DNA of 64,000 bases, taken from the NCBI RefSeq assembly GCF_024139115.2, contig NW_026942458.1, positions 1-64,000 of the forward strand, in the 5' to 3' direction. This document shows, one piece after another, positions 33,291 through 42,846 of this stretch. This DNA is from Armigeres subalbatus (lineage: Eukaryota; Arthropoda; Insecta; Diptera; Culicidae). Numbering within the stretch: the first letter of the stretch is position 1; each line of letters opens with the position of its first letter. The position numbers were made by a program, and so were the translations under genes. The notes beneath the pieces were generated by a model, which saw nothing but the letters and a program-made list of their open reading frames with translations, made no database searches and had not been told where the DNA came from.

Positions 33291-34700
33291 TCAATGCCAA
33301 TCCTTTTCCAGAATTCTTTTTCTGGATCCTTTTTTAGAAGATACTCCTCTAGAGGTTATGGATATCTCCTCTAAATCCACTGCTCGATGGTGATTTACGA
33401 AACATGTATTTCGCAACGTCCCTCTCAGTTGATCTGAGATTCTACCGGTGAGTTGTTTTCCTGGTTGGAGTTTTGGTAACTCCTTAAATTTTATTTGTTT
33501 TGTTCCGGAAGGCTTTTCTTTTAGGTCTTCTCCGGATTGAACATTAGTTTGAGCATCATTAGTTTCCTCTACTAGCGTATCAGTCCTAGATTCTCCTTCG
33601 TTTGGTTTTCTAACATTCAACACGGCTATTTTGGCTGCAGGTCTTGTGTATTCACCTTGAATGGTTTTTATTAAAGCTGATCGTACTTGACCATCAGCGG
33701 CTGTACGTACTTCTAATACGCGGCCTTTTAGCCATTTTCCGTGATTTTCATCACTTATTGCTGTATCCCAATCTTTTGTTTCAATGTGGAGAAATTGCAT
33801 TAGTATCCTCCCATGAATTGTCAAGTTAGATATAAGACCCATTGGGTCATAAACACTCATGACAAATGATAGTACCTCCCTTTTAGTTGGATGTCTGGAC
33901 ATATTTACCACATCTATTGGTAATTTCGAGATATTCAGTTTAAAACAAATATTGTCTTGAGCTGTGTTCCAAAATATTCCAAGTATTTTTTCTTCGGCGC
34001 TGTCCTTATCTTCAAATAATCTGACTGTACTGCCTTGAACTCTTTCTTTAGGTAGCGCATTTATTAGGTTTTGATTATTGGATACAAAATTACGAATGAA
34101 GAAATTTGCCCTTTGGTGTATTTCAATTACATCCTTAACGGTCCCTATGGCATCTTTTAAATCTGTGAAGCTGTCAATGTAGTCATCTACATAATGTTGC
34201 TTCACTATAGCTAAAACAGCCTTTGGTTTAGAATGCTTGTACAACTCTGCGTTATGATTTTTAACTATCTGCGCACAAGCCGGAGAGCATGTTGCCCCGA
34301 ATGTCATTACTTGCATAACATATACATCTGGGGTTTTAGTTTTGTCAAAATTTCGGAATAAAAAGCATTGCTTCCTTTGATCTTCCTTATTTATTTTCAC
34401 TTGACAAAACATTTCCTTTATGTCACCCCCTACGGCTATTTTACCTTCTCGGAATCTCAACGAGACCCCGAAGGAAGATATCGTAGCATCTGGTCCGGAT
34501 ATAAGGGCTGAATTGAATGATACTCCGTGGTTTTTTGCTGCTGCATCAAAGACTAACCTAGGTTTTGGTATAGGCTTATTTTTGTTGATCACTATAAAAT
34601 GTGGCAAATAGTAAATCTCCTTTTCCCAGGCACTAAATTCTTTATCGGAGATTTTCCTTGCGTATCCTTTTTCTTCATATTCTCGTATAGTGTTGTTCAT
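33291..34700 (-). CDS. BEL-1 reverse transcriptase fused to DUF5641
   Basis: A 469-codon frame. It opens in the RT fingers (YYLPHFIVINKNKPIPKPRL, VFDAAAKNHGVSFNSAL) and continues with DIKEMFCQVKI and [16 protein letters not shown]. The catalytic HYVDDYIDSF and the BEL-specific LSFVMSVYDPMGLISNL follow. Right after LMQFLHIETKDWDTA it jumps into DUF5641, the domain that normally ends BEL integrase (GKWLKGRVLEV, GEYTRPAAKIAVL). In BEL-2 about 2 kb of RNase H and integrase lies between these two points. The fusion is therefore an in-frame deletion, near 33740-33800. Reverse transcription might still work; integration would need integrase from another copy. The start codon is that of the open frame; pol is normally part of a polyprotein. 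Confidence 0.88.
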   Translation of the reverse strand: MNNTIREYEEKGYARKISDKEFSAWEKEIYYLPHFIVINKNKPIPKPRLVFDAAAKNHGVSFNSALISGPDATISSFGVSLRFREGKIAVGGDIKEMFCQVKINKEDQRKQCFLFRNFDKTKTPDVYVMQVMTFGATCSPACAQIVKNHNAELYKHSKPKAVLAIVKQHYVDDYIDSFTDLKDAIGTVKDVIEIHQRANFFIRNFVSNNQNLINALPKERVQGSTVRLFEDKDSAEEKILGIFWNTAQDNICFKLNISKLPIDVVNMSRHPTKREVLSFVMSVYDPMGLISNLTIHGRILMQFLHIETKDWDTAISDENHGKWLKGRVLEVRTAADGQVRSALIKTIQGEYTRPAAKIAVLNVRKPNEGESRTDTLVEETNDAQTNVQSGEDLKEKPSGTKQIKFKELPKLQPGKQLTGRISDQLRGTLRNTCFVNHHRAVDLEEISITSRGVSSKKGSRKRILEKDWH

Positions 34701-34701
34701 C

Positions 34702-34905
34702 CAATTTTGGATATCCTGATTTCGGAATATTTTGATTCCTGGTTATTTAAGCGTCTAAAGGCTTGGGAATAACTTTCAGGAAGTTTAAATTGTCCTGCTT
34801 CCACAACAGTCCAATTTCGTATTGACTTCCATCGTATTTAAGTGTCTTAGCTACTATTTCTCTAGCTCTAGACACCTCTTTAGGCTCTGGAAGTTTCTCG
34901 AATTT
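34702..34905 (-). pseudogene. BEL-1 protease-RT linker in shifted frame
   Basis: A short segment reading VAKTLKYDGSQYEIGLLWK-like and NLNLPESYSQAFRRL. It matches the linker of BEL-2 at 58730-58810 but is out of frame with both neighbours. Confidence 0.65.
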
Positions 34906-35616
34906 TTACCCCAAAATTTTCAATTGAAAATAATTCTCTATCATCCTATTCATTTCTTCTTCTTCTTCTTGAATTATCATAATGTGATTATCATGAACCT
35001 CTTCGCTCACATTGCCGAAAATTAACCAACCTAATGGCGTTTCTATTGCCATAGGTTTATTGGAACCCAGGGAACGTCGATTTAATGGTAACATCAAATG
35101 GCTATGATTGAGACCGATTAATAGTCTCGGTTGAGCTCGCTTGAAACTTGCGATTGGAAGTCCGCTTAGGTACGGAAAATCTTGACACATATCTGGATAG
35201 TCAATGGTTTGCATTGGTAACTGCAAATTCTCGACTGTCCTTACATTGCTCAAGCGGTGTTGGTTACCGTTAGAGCCTTGTATATCGAAATACACTCTAC
35301 GACTTGCTCCCTCTACTTTGGAGAAGTTTTGAGTCCAAGTAATCTTTAGCGGGGCTGGTGTCCCAGCTAAATGTAATTGATCCGCCAAGTGTTTGTCGAT
35401 CAAAGTTAATGAAGAACCTGGGTCGATAAACGCAAAGGTTTGAATCTTATATTCATTATTCTTTAAGGTCACGGGAATAATTTGGTAGAATACTTGCGTC
35501 GTGAATTGGTGATGCAAGTTTGTGCAGGCTACTAATGGCTTGTTTTCAGCGCCCTTGGCTGAGTCTTGTTTATCATTTTCTCTTTTAACTGGAGGTGCAC
35601 GACTGAAGTGCAACAT
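34906..35616 (-). pseudogene. BEL-1 aspartic protease region
   Basis: A 236-codon frame with VFYQIIPVTLKNNEYKIQ, then the active-site motif AFIDPGSSLTLID, in which the Asp is kept and Pro replaces the usual Ser or Thr, as is seen in some BEL/Pao proteases. It continues with LIGLNHSHLMLPL and ETPLGWLIFG of the DUF1758 family. It cleaves the gag-pol polyprotein in related elements. It is separated from the knuckle domain upstream and the RT downstream by frame changes, so the polyprotein is broken as sequenced. Confidence 0.82.
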
Positions 35617-35665
35617 TTTGTGGTGCTTTCCTTGGCAACCATGGATTCCACATTTCCTTAATGTT

Positions 35666-35866
35666 TTACATATTCCTCCATGTTTTTTCAGACATGTAAT
35701 ACATGCCCTTTTTGGCTCGAGTCTTCTGACTACGTTCCCATGGTGTTAGAGCCTTAAAAGCAGAGCAATGTTCTACCCCATGTGCCCCACTGCAAATGAA
35801 GCATCGAGAGTAGGATTCTTGATGAAAATTGATCCTATTGCGTCTATCTAGAGGCTGTCTTGACAT
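35666..35866 (-). pseudogene. BEL-1 gag zinc-knuckle segment
   Basis: Sixty-six codons with CFICSGAHGVEHCSAF, a CCHC knuckle (C-x2-C-x4-H-x4-C), preceded by basic residues (RQPLDRRNR). Such knuckles bind the genomic RNA. The second knuckle pair seen in BEL-2 continues in another frame toward 35640. Frames change on both sides. Confidence 0.75.
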
Positions 35867-35971
35867 CTCTCTCTGAATATCGGCTCTAGGTTTGATAAAA
35901 GTCTAACAATTCCTTGAGAGTCATAATGGGTTTCCCCGACTTAAGGTTTTGTTGAACCAATTCCAACCATC

Positions 35972-36400
35972 TTACTTGCTGTTCGTAAGGAGTTTGGAAA
36001 CAATTTCCTCAATTAAACGTGGATCTCGTAAGTATTCGGTTTGATTCATAGCCTGTAAGTGAGAAACTAAGTTCTCTAAAGTATCGGCTAATTCGATCAC
36101 TGTGTAAGGTCCGCAAGATCGCACCTGCTCGATATCATCTCTTAACTCCTTATATACCTTTTTGAATTGACCGAACTGACGTTCGAGCCTATCCAAGATT
36201 TGTTTTAAGTTGGTTGGATCCAACATAAGTGCTTGGACGCTTTTTGCAGCGGATCCAGTCAATGCTTGCTGAAGGCGAATTAAATTTTCTGAATCAGAAT
36301 ATTCTCCTGATTCAGTGGTTTCCATAAAACGTCTCTTGAATATGGGCCATTCTCTGGCTACTCCAGAAAAGGTTGGCAATGTTTGTAACTGTCTTTTCAT
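35972..36400 (-). pseudogene. BEL-1 gag core (DUF1759)
   Basis: 142 codons of the BEL gag domain: LPTFSGVAREWPIFKRRFME, then ENLIRLQQALTGSAAKSVQAL and LDRLERQFGQFKKVYKELRD. It corresponds to 57130-57590 in BEL-2 (MIELPYFDGNYKTWSRFKKI). It probably forms the particle shell. Broken by frameshift at both ends. Confidence 0.82.
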
Positions 36401-36548
36401 CAGAACTGACAGTACCTTTCCTTCGGAAATCTTTTCTTCTTTCTCATGAAGAGAATCCTCGAAGGAGATTTTAGACGGGATCGTTGTAAAACTTCCGCTA
36501 AATCCTTTAAGACATCCTGTTTTGCATCTTCTTCTTTGCTCTTCTCTT

Positions 36549-36881
36549 CTAGCTCGTTTTTACATCCTCTAACTCTAACGCCAGAGAGTTTGCTTGCATC
36601 TCAGCACCTTTCTGAGCCTTTGCTCGTGTTTCGAGCTCCTTTTGAATTGTCATAAGTTGTAATTTAATATCAGAAAGTTCCTTGCGTTCTTTCTCGCAAT
36701 AGAAACAATTCCAATTATCCTCTGGTGTCGGAAGGGTATTCAGTTTTACACATCCAATGTGAAACCATCTATCACAGTGGTCACATTGGACCATGTCTTG
36801 GACATCATCAGGGCGCGTACATAGACGACAATGCCCATTATCATTGATGGTAAACATGGATTTTGTTGTTTTCTTAGCCAT
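36549..36881 (-). pseudogene. BEL-1 PHD-finger gag N-terminus
   Basis: 110 codons beginning MAKKTTKSMFTINDNGHC. A PHD-type zinc finger follows: C-x2-C (HCRLC), then CDHCDRWFHIGCVKL and WNCFYC, fitting Cys4-His-Cys3. A charged coiled-coil-like stretch (IKLQLMTIQKELETRAKAQK) follows. PHD fingers in cellular proteins read histone tails. BEL-2 has the same domain at the same place. The frame changes after 36549 before the gag core. Confidence 0.85.
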
Positions 36882-36894
36882 CTTTTTTTTTTTT

Positions 36895-37197
36895 TTAAAT
36901 CTTACAGGTCTTAAGACACTGTTCTAATTCTTCAATTTTAATTAATTCTTTTAATTTGCGAGATAGCGGTCTATCTTCGTAATAGTATTTCTGAATGCTC
37001 TGGAAAACTATTTGTTGTTTAATTGTTCCAGGCCACAGAATTAATTTAAATCTCTTTGATTCTGAATTTGTCCCCGAAGCAATAGGCTTTCTATGCCAGC
37101 GTTTATATCTTTTTGATAGTTTGACTATTTGAAATCTATAATCGATTTCGTTAAAGTATGCTGTTAAATCTTTGATGTCTTCTATAGGGTCAGACAT
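36895..37197 (-). CDS. BEL-1 small ORF upstream of gag
   Basis: A 100-codon frame starting MSDPIEDIKDLTAYFNEIDY, located between the leader and the PHD-gag start (13 bp away). It is basic, with no known domain. A homologous frame stands at the same place in BEL-2 (56098-56337). Both share a YFNEID motif near the start, RW with a basic context in the middle, and a LWP followed by T about 60 residues in. Conservation between diverged copies suggests a real product. Function unknown. Confidence 0.7.
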   Translation of the reverse strand: MSDPIEDIKDLTAYFNEIDYRFQIVKLSKRYKRWHRKPIASGTNSESKRFKLILWPGTIKQQIVFQSIQKYYYEDRPLSRKLKELIKIEELEQCLKTCKI

Positions 37198-37207
37198 TTA
37201 CCCGTAA

Positions 37208-37505
37208 AGTTTATGCGGCTTGTAACGTAGGTGCCGTCACCTCTTATCGACTTGTAACGTAGGTGTCGTCAACCTTATCGACTTGTAACGTAGGTGTCGT
37301 CAACCTCTTATCGACTTGTAACGTAGGTGTCGTCAACCTTATCGACTTGTAACGTAGGTGTCGTCAACCTCTTATCGACTTGTAACGTAGGTGTCGTCAA
37401 CTTTATCGACTTGTAACGTAGGTGTCGTCAACCTCTTATCGACTTGTAACGTAGGTGTCGTCAACCTTTTATCGACTTGTAACGTAGGTGTCGTCAACCT
37501 TATCT
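37208..37505 (-). repeat. BEL-1 leader tandem repeat, nine copies
   Basis: Nine head-to-tail units of CTTGTAACGTAGGTGTCGTC plus a variable ACCTTATCGA or ACCTCTTATCGA end. The unit length alternates around 30 and 33 bp. Two weaker relatives (GGCTTAATGGTGCCGTCAACC-like) lie at about 37529 and 37577. The array sits between the primer site and the small ORF, in the transcribed leader. Confidence 0.92.
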
Positions 37506-37725
37506 TGGCTTACCGCCTTTATACTTGTCGGCTTAATGGTGCCGTCAACCTGGTATAATCTTTTTGTTTAATTTGTCGGCTTAATGGTGCCGTCAACCTT
37601 GATACAATACTGTGATATATAACTTTTCGGTTTGATGGATTATACCTTTTTATCTTTGCAGCTTACTCCTCTGGTTGCAGCTTTTATTACACTTCACTTG
37701 CACACGCGCGCGTTTCACTACATTC

Positions 37726-37743
37726 CTCGCTCTGGAGCCACCA
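37726..37743 (-). other. BEL-1 primer binding site
   Basis: On the minus strand TGGTGGCTCCAGAGCGAG directly follows the 5' LTR. TGG at its start would pair with a tRNA CCA end. BEL-2 has the same first 14 bases at 55076. The tRNA was not identified. Confidence 0.65.
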
Positions 37744-39123
37744 TGTCGCGGACGAAAGGACTAATGTACTTCTAATTTGGACACCACCGATGTAGCGTCC
37801 AAAAGAGTAATTGATGGTTAAGACACGACTAACGTCGCGTTAAAACTTATTCGCGAAGGATGACCTTACGTACCGGGACTTTATAAAAATGGAATTCGCG
37901 TAGAGAATTAGCGCCTTTACAAGCGACAAAATCCTTTCCTCTTAAGTTTTAGAAGCAAGTCTAAAACTTAATGAGATATCTAATAAACAATAAACACTGG
38001 GAAGGGCCTGAGTACCGTCTATGGAGCGGTGTCAATATCCTCTTCCGAGAGTGTTTGTAATTTATCAGATTTACTTGGATAGTGTAGTCAATCCTGCGTT
38101 TGACATAAGTACTGGAAAGGGCCTGTTTACCGACTATAGAGCGGTGCCAATATCACCTTTCAAAGTATTATGTCAAAGGCTAAGGAAGTGAGACTTGAAG
38201 AAATGAGACACGTTTAGATCCAACGCACTACAAAGTCTGGTAAAGTCTGTTTTATTCAACGAAATGATTTTTCCTTATATACTAGATTGAGCCCTACTGG
38301 GCTCCTCTTAACTCTAAGGCTAGAAAGAGATGTCATTTCTGACGTCTCAATTCCTAAAACTATCTCCCCTGGAATAGCTACCAGAATAGAACACGCGTTC
38401 CAATTTTATTACTTTCTTAAATCACGGAGTCTAATCGAACCTGAGAAATGCATACGCGGTACTTCATTTAAATTCTCAGTTGCACCCAACAGCAGTAAGG
38501 CATATTCTAGCTGCATTAGGAACGGCAGCGCTATCATTGTTCGATTATTTTGGGAATTTTATTACCCTGCCGGGTGATCGTCCCTTGGACTGACGGTGCA
38601 TTTTCTCGGGCCCCGTTACATGGAACGGTAGCACACAAGATCAGTTTGTCCCTTATAATAAACTTGCGGTGGCAGTTGTTTACTTTCCACCAAAACGAGA
38701 CGTACCATCACCTCCGACGCAAGAGTAATTATGGTCGAAAATTTATGACCCTTTTTCCTTTCCCATCTTCTTATGCGCTAGCCGCCTAAGCAAAAGCAGG
38801 CCCAATGCCTTATGCACTTATCAGCTGGGCGCAACCGCTCACGCCTAAGCTTGTGCGTGCTTGTTGTATTGCAAGAGCATTGCATTTCTCCTACGATCTC
38901 TCCCTATCGTATTCCACTCGAAGTGGTTTAAATGCCGTCACCCGGTAGCTATTTCGGGGAAGGATGAAATTGAACCTTTTTCCTTAGCAAATTCTAGCGC
39001 ACTTGTTGCGCTCGTGTAAGATATGTCCCTTCTTTTGGGATGTGGAGATTTGGGTTGATGACCTTTTCGTTTGTAATAAATTAACCCATAGAATTTGCGA
39101 AAAGGAACGCTGTGTCGATAACA
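37744..39123 (-). repeat. BEL-1 5' LTR
   Basis: 1380 bp copy of 28818-30195. Differences seen are about seven single-base changes in homopolymer length plus one short replaced segment near 38285 (AGATTGAG against ACGC). Confidence 0.93.
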
Positions 39124-39128
39124 GACTG
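39124..39128. repeat. Target site duplication of BEL-1, right
   Basis: GACTG, identical to 28813-28817. Confidence 0.9.
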
Positions 39129-40710
39129 GTATGACGGCGAATGTGAGCAGTTAGTTGAGGAGAAGAATGCAGCATGGGCGAGATTGCTGCAATACCGCAC
39201 GAGGGCGAACGAGGCACGATACAAACGGGTGCGGAACAGACAAAACTCGATTTTCCGGAGGAAAAAGCGCCAGCAGGAAGATCGAGACCGTGAAGAGACG
39301 GAGGAACTGTACCGCGCTAATAACGCACGAAAGTTTTATGAGAAGTTGAACCGTTCACGTAAGGGCCACGTGCCACATCCCAATATGTGTAAGTTCAGAA
39401 ACGGGAACCTTCTTACAAACGAGCGTGAGGTGATCCAAAGGTGGCGGCAGCACTACGAAGAGCACCTGAATGGCGATATGGCAGACAACGGTGGCGGTAT
39501 GGTAATGAACCTAGGAGCACGCGCGCAGGACATGCGACTTCCGGCTTCGCATCTCCAGGAAATCCAGGAGGAGATCGGCCGGCTGAAAAACAACAAAGCC
39601 CATGGAGTTGACCAACTACCAACCAGCTTGACCAACTAAACACGGTGGTGATGCACTGGCTAGAGCGCTGTACTGGGTGATTACCAAGGTTTGGGAGGAT
39701 GAGGTTCTGCCGCAGGAGTGGATGGAAGGTGTCGTGTGTCCCATCTACAAAAAGAGTGATAAGCTAGATTGTAGCAACTACCGCGCAATCACATTGCTGA
39801 ACGCCGCCTACAAGGTACTCTCCCAAATTTTATGCCGCCAACTAACACCTACTAACACCAATTGCAAGAGAGTTGGTGGGGCAGTACCAGGCGGGTTTCA
39901 TGGGCGAACGCTCCACCACGGACCAGGTGTTCGCCATTCGCCAAGTACTGCAGAAATGCCGCGAATACAACGTGCCCACACATCATCTATTCATCGACTT
40001 CAAAGCCGCATATGATACAATCGATCGGGACCAGCTATGGCAGCTAATGCACGAACACGGATTTCCGGATAAACTGACAAGGTTGATCAAAGCGACGATG
40101 GATCGGGTGATGTGCGTAGTTCGAGTTTCAGGGACATTCTCGAGTCCCTTCGAAACGCGCAGAGGGTTGCGGCAATGTGATGGTTTTTCGTGTCTGCTAT
40201 TCAACATCGCTTTGGAAGGGGTAATACGAAGAGCAGGGATTAACACGAGTGGTACAATTTTCAATAAGTCCGCCCAGCTATTTGGCTTCGCCGACGAAAT
40301 AGATATTATGGCACGTAACTTTGAGAAGATTTGAGAAGAGGGAAGCTAAGTAAATCGGACTAGTCATCAACACGTCGAAGACGAAGTACATGATAGAAAG
40401 GGGTTCAAGAGAAGACAATGTGAGCCACCCACCTCGAGTTTGCATCGGTGGTGACGAAATCGAGGTGGTAGAAGAATTTGTGTACTTGAGTTCACTGGTG
40501 ACTGCCGAAAATGATACCAGCAGAGAAATTCGGAGACGCATAGTGGCTGGAAATCGTAGGTACTTTGTACTCCGCAAGACGCTCCGATCGAATAGAGTTC
40601 GCCGCCGTCCCAAACTGACAATCTACAAAGTAGTCCTCTACGGACACGAGACCTGGACGATGCTCTTGGAGGACCAACGCGCACTTGGAATTTCGAAAGG
40701 AAAGTTGTAG
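39124..40710 (+). pseudogene. RTE-type LINE linker and RT, 3' part
   Basis: The continuation of the LINE at 28164-28812. 39124-39639 encodes the linker (DWYDGECEQLVEEKNAAWAR). 39677-40334 encodes reverse transcriptase in two frames: PIYKKSDKLDCSNYRAITLL, GFMGERSTTDQVF, HHLFIDFKAAYDTIDRDQLW and RRGLRQCDGFSCLLFNIALE. The catalytic box reads FADEID where active elements have FADDID, so a catalytic Asp is lost. 40390-40710 carries the C-terminal region (EFVYLSSLV, GHETWTMLLEDQRALG) and then stops short of the usual end. Stops, frameshifts and the mutated box make it inactive. It was probably already dead or decaying when BEL-1 inserted. Confidence 0.88.
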
Positions 40711-40715
40711 CCGGC

Positions 40716-41284
40716 ACGGAGTGATCCGTCCTTAAAAGCAAAAAGAAATAATCAAAGAATCCAAGAGTCCAAGAATCCAAGAGTCCATTAAAATTTTCCC
40801 GATAAGGATTTATGGATCGGTCCAGCCAGCAACAACGAGTGCCAAATTGGGTCCACCCTATCTTCCATCCATACCTTACAGCCACATCATACACTCAAAG
40901 AGACGGTGAGAGCCCACCAGAAGCTAATACACTCTAAGCGGTAGTGCCGCTCTCATCATCGGCAAACTCTCTCCTCTCACCAACAACCATCAATGAGCTG
41001 GAATCAACATAACGAAACACAGTCAAACTCGCAAAGAGGACGGGACACGGAAAAACAACAAACAATATCGCGCTGTGACGTTAAACACAATTAATCAACT
41101 AATTGGTTAGGGAGGGAGACACATAGAAACTTTTATTCACTAACAAATGAAACATTTATTGTCCTAATACTAACAGGGGTACATGTTGGTTCAGGGCTGT
41201 TTATCGTTCGTTTGTTTTAGTATGTGTTTTCATTCATTTTCTACTCCCTAGCTTGTGTGCGGTTTCTCATTTCTTACTATTCCT
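40716..41284. other. Intergenic with a short tandem repeat
   Basis: 40752-40790 repeats AATCCAAGAGTCC-like words three times. Otherwise no gene or bounded repeat was found. Confidence 0.4.
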
Positions 41285-41286
41285 TA

Positions 41287-42671
41287 GAGCACCTCCACGG
41301 GAGTCCCCATCTGGGTCCCTATCGCTATTTCCGGGCCCCTAATAGGAACCCACTTTTACACCGGTGGTATCTAAACGGGAATGTAAAATAAGAACGCAAC
41401 TCAAAATTAGCAGTGAGTCTCCAAATTTAGCGCCCCATACTGGGTTGCTAAATGTCCATACAGGGTTGCTATTTTGTGAAACGTCACTTTGGTATTGATA
41501 AAAACATTGCAGAAAATCTGTTTTTTCTATTTCAGAACAATTTCGACGTAAATTAAAAAAAAAGGAGAATATTAATTTACTAGAACTAGTTAAGTTCAAC
41601 TCCGCGAAGAAATAATTACAGTAATGGATCAGCTATAATGAGGAGCGATGCGCACCGGCGCCCGCTAGAGCCCGAAATATTTATTCATGGATTTCTCGCG
41701 AAAGAAAATTCCACTGTTTTTATTTTGTTATTATAGTTATTCCAAGGGAAGGTCTTTCAGGAATCCCTCAAAAGGTTCCTTTAGTAATTGTTCAGTATGT
41801 TCTTAAAGTATTTCCTACAGAAAAGCTCCCGCAAGTTTATCTATTTCGTCGTTCATCAAAATGATTTGTTTTGGAAATTCATCTTAGATCCCATCGGGAG
41901 TTCCCCAGCAATCTTTGTGTTCTTTTAAGAATCTTTTCTTAATCAGTTCTCCCAGAATAGTTTTAGGATTTCTTCCAGATTCTCTCGGGATTTTTTTTAT
42001 TGGAAAAGCCCTATATTTTTTTTGTGGTTTCATTTGAAAACTCTCCGGATTCTTTCGGATGTTGTTACAAATTTTTTTCTCCGAGACGTCCTTCAGAGAA
42101 AAAAAAACTATGACAGCATTCCCGCTGGAAATTGTCAAGAGATTCTTGTGGGAAAACTGGTGGGAATTTCAGGAGGAATTTCTTCAACTGCAAGTATAAA
42201 TCCCCGAAAGAAATTTCCAGGAGGAAGGAATTCCAGAAGAAATAACGGTGAAAAAATTTATTACGACGGGTCTTGTCGTCTTGATTGTCCTCCGGAGATG
42301 GCGAGCTCTATTCCCAATTCGGTCAAGGATGCTTTCGAGTATATCTATAGGCTCCATGGGCATAGTTTTCAGTTGTCACACAAAATACATACGCATGCAA
42401 TGGTGGGCACAGAAAAGCTTTAAATGAATAACTGATAAAATGCTAATAGAATACTTATTTCAGCAGCTAGCCAAGTTCCAGTTGAAATGTAGAGCCATTG
42501 AAGAAGATGTTGACTACTTTTAGCAACGCCCGGTGAGAACTCAATATGTTTACGAAGTCGCTATACCTAAAACAAAAACCACCGGTGGGAAGATGGGGCG
42601 CTATCCTAAAATAGCACTCGGAAGGGAGCGCTATAATGAGAATAGGGATGAGGACTCCCGTGGAGGTGCTC
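41287..42671. mobile_element. 1.4 kb TIR element at a TA site
   Basis: The ends are GAGCACCTCCACGGGAGTCC (41287-41306) and its exact inverse (42652-42671), each bordered outside by TA. A TA duplication suggests Tc1/mariner relatives, but no transposase frame is present. A second inverted pair lies further in (GCGCCCCAT at 41430, ATGGGGCGC at 42593). A SINE is nested at 42275-42510. Confidence 0.82.
42275..42510 (+). mobile_element. tRNA-derived SINE, diverged copy
   Basis: Same family as 16706-16982: CTCCGGAGATGGCGAGCTC at the head, TGATAAAATGCTAATAGAAT and CCAAGTTCCAGTTGAAATGT in the body, and GAAGAAG at the tail. Box B is degenerate. It lies inside the TIR element 41287-42671. Confidence 0.65.
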
Positions 42672-42846
42672 TAAGGCATTTTATGAGACAGATCGAAACA
42701 CCTGTTTTTCTCGTGTTTATCTACTTTGACAATTAGTGGGAGCCCGTTTGTTTGGTAATTTCACGCTGAACATTCCGATGGGTCCCATCATCAATTTTAC
42801 CTGTTTTACTTTTCGTCTACCAGGGTTTTAGTTTTTCATATGATTC

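Larger units (their letters stand above)
28818..39123 (-). mobile_element. BEL-1: BEL/Pao LTR element with envelope-like gene
   Basis: A complete 10,306 bp LTR retrotransposon in minus orientation. Order along the element: 5' LTR (37744-39123), primer site, tandem-repeat leader, small ORF, PHD-finger gag, Zn knuckle, aspartic protease, reverse transcriptase fused to DUF5641, chuvirus-like glycoprotein, hairpin-repeat 3' region, 3' LTR (28818-30195). RNase H and the integrase zinc and catalytic domains are missing, so the copy is non-autonomous. The LTRs are TGTTATCG...CGCGACA on the minus strand and differ by a few mostly homopolymer indels, which implies recent insertion. GACTG flanks both sides. 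The host LINE frame is continuous across the site once the element is ignored. Confidence 0.93.

Noticed and set aside
37208..37505. CRISPR-like array
   Set aside because: Head-to-tail repeats without unique spacers, inside a eukaryotic LTR element leader.
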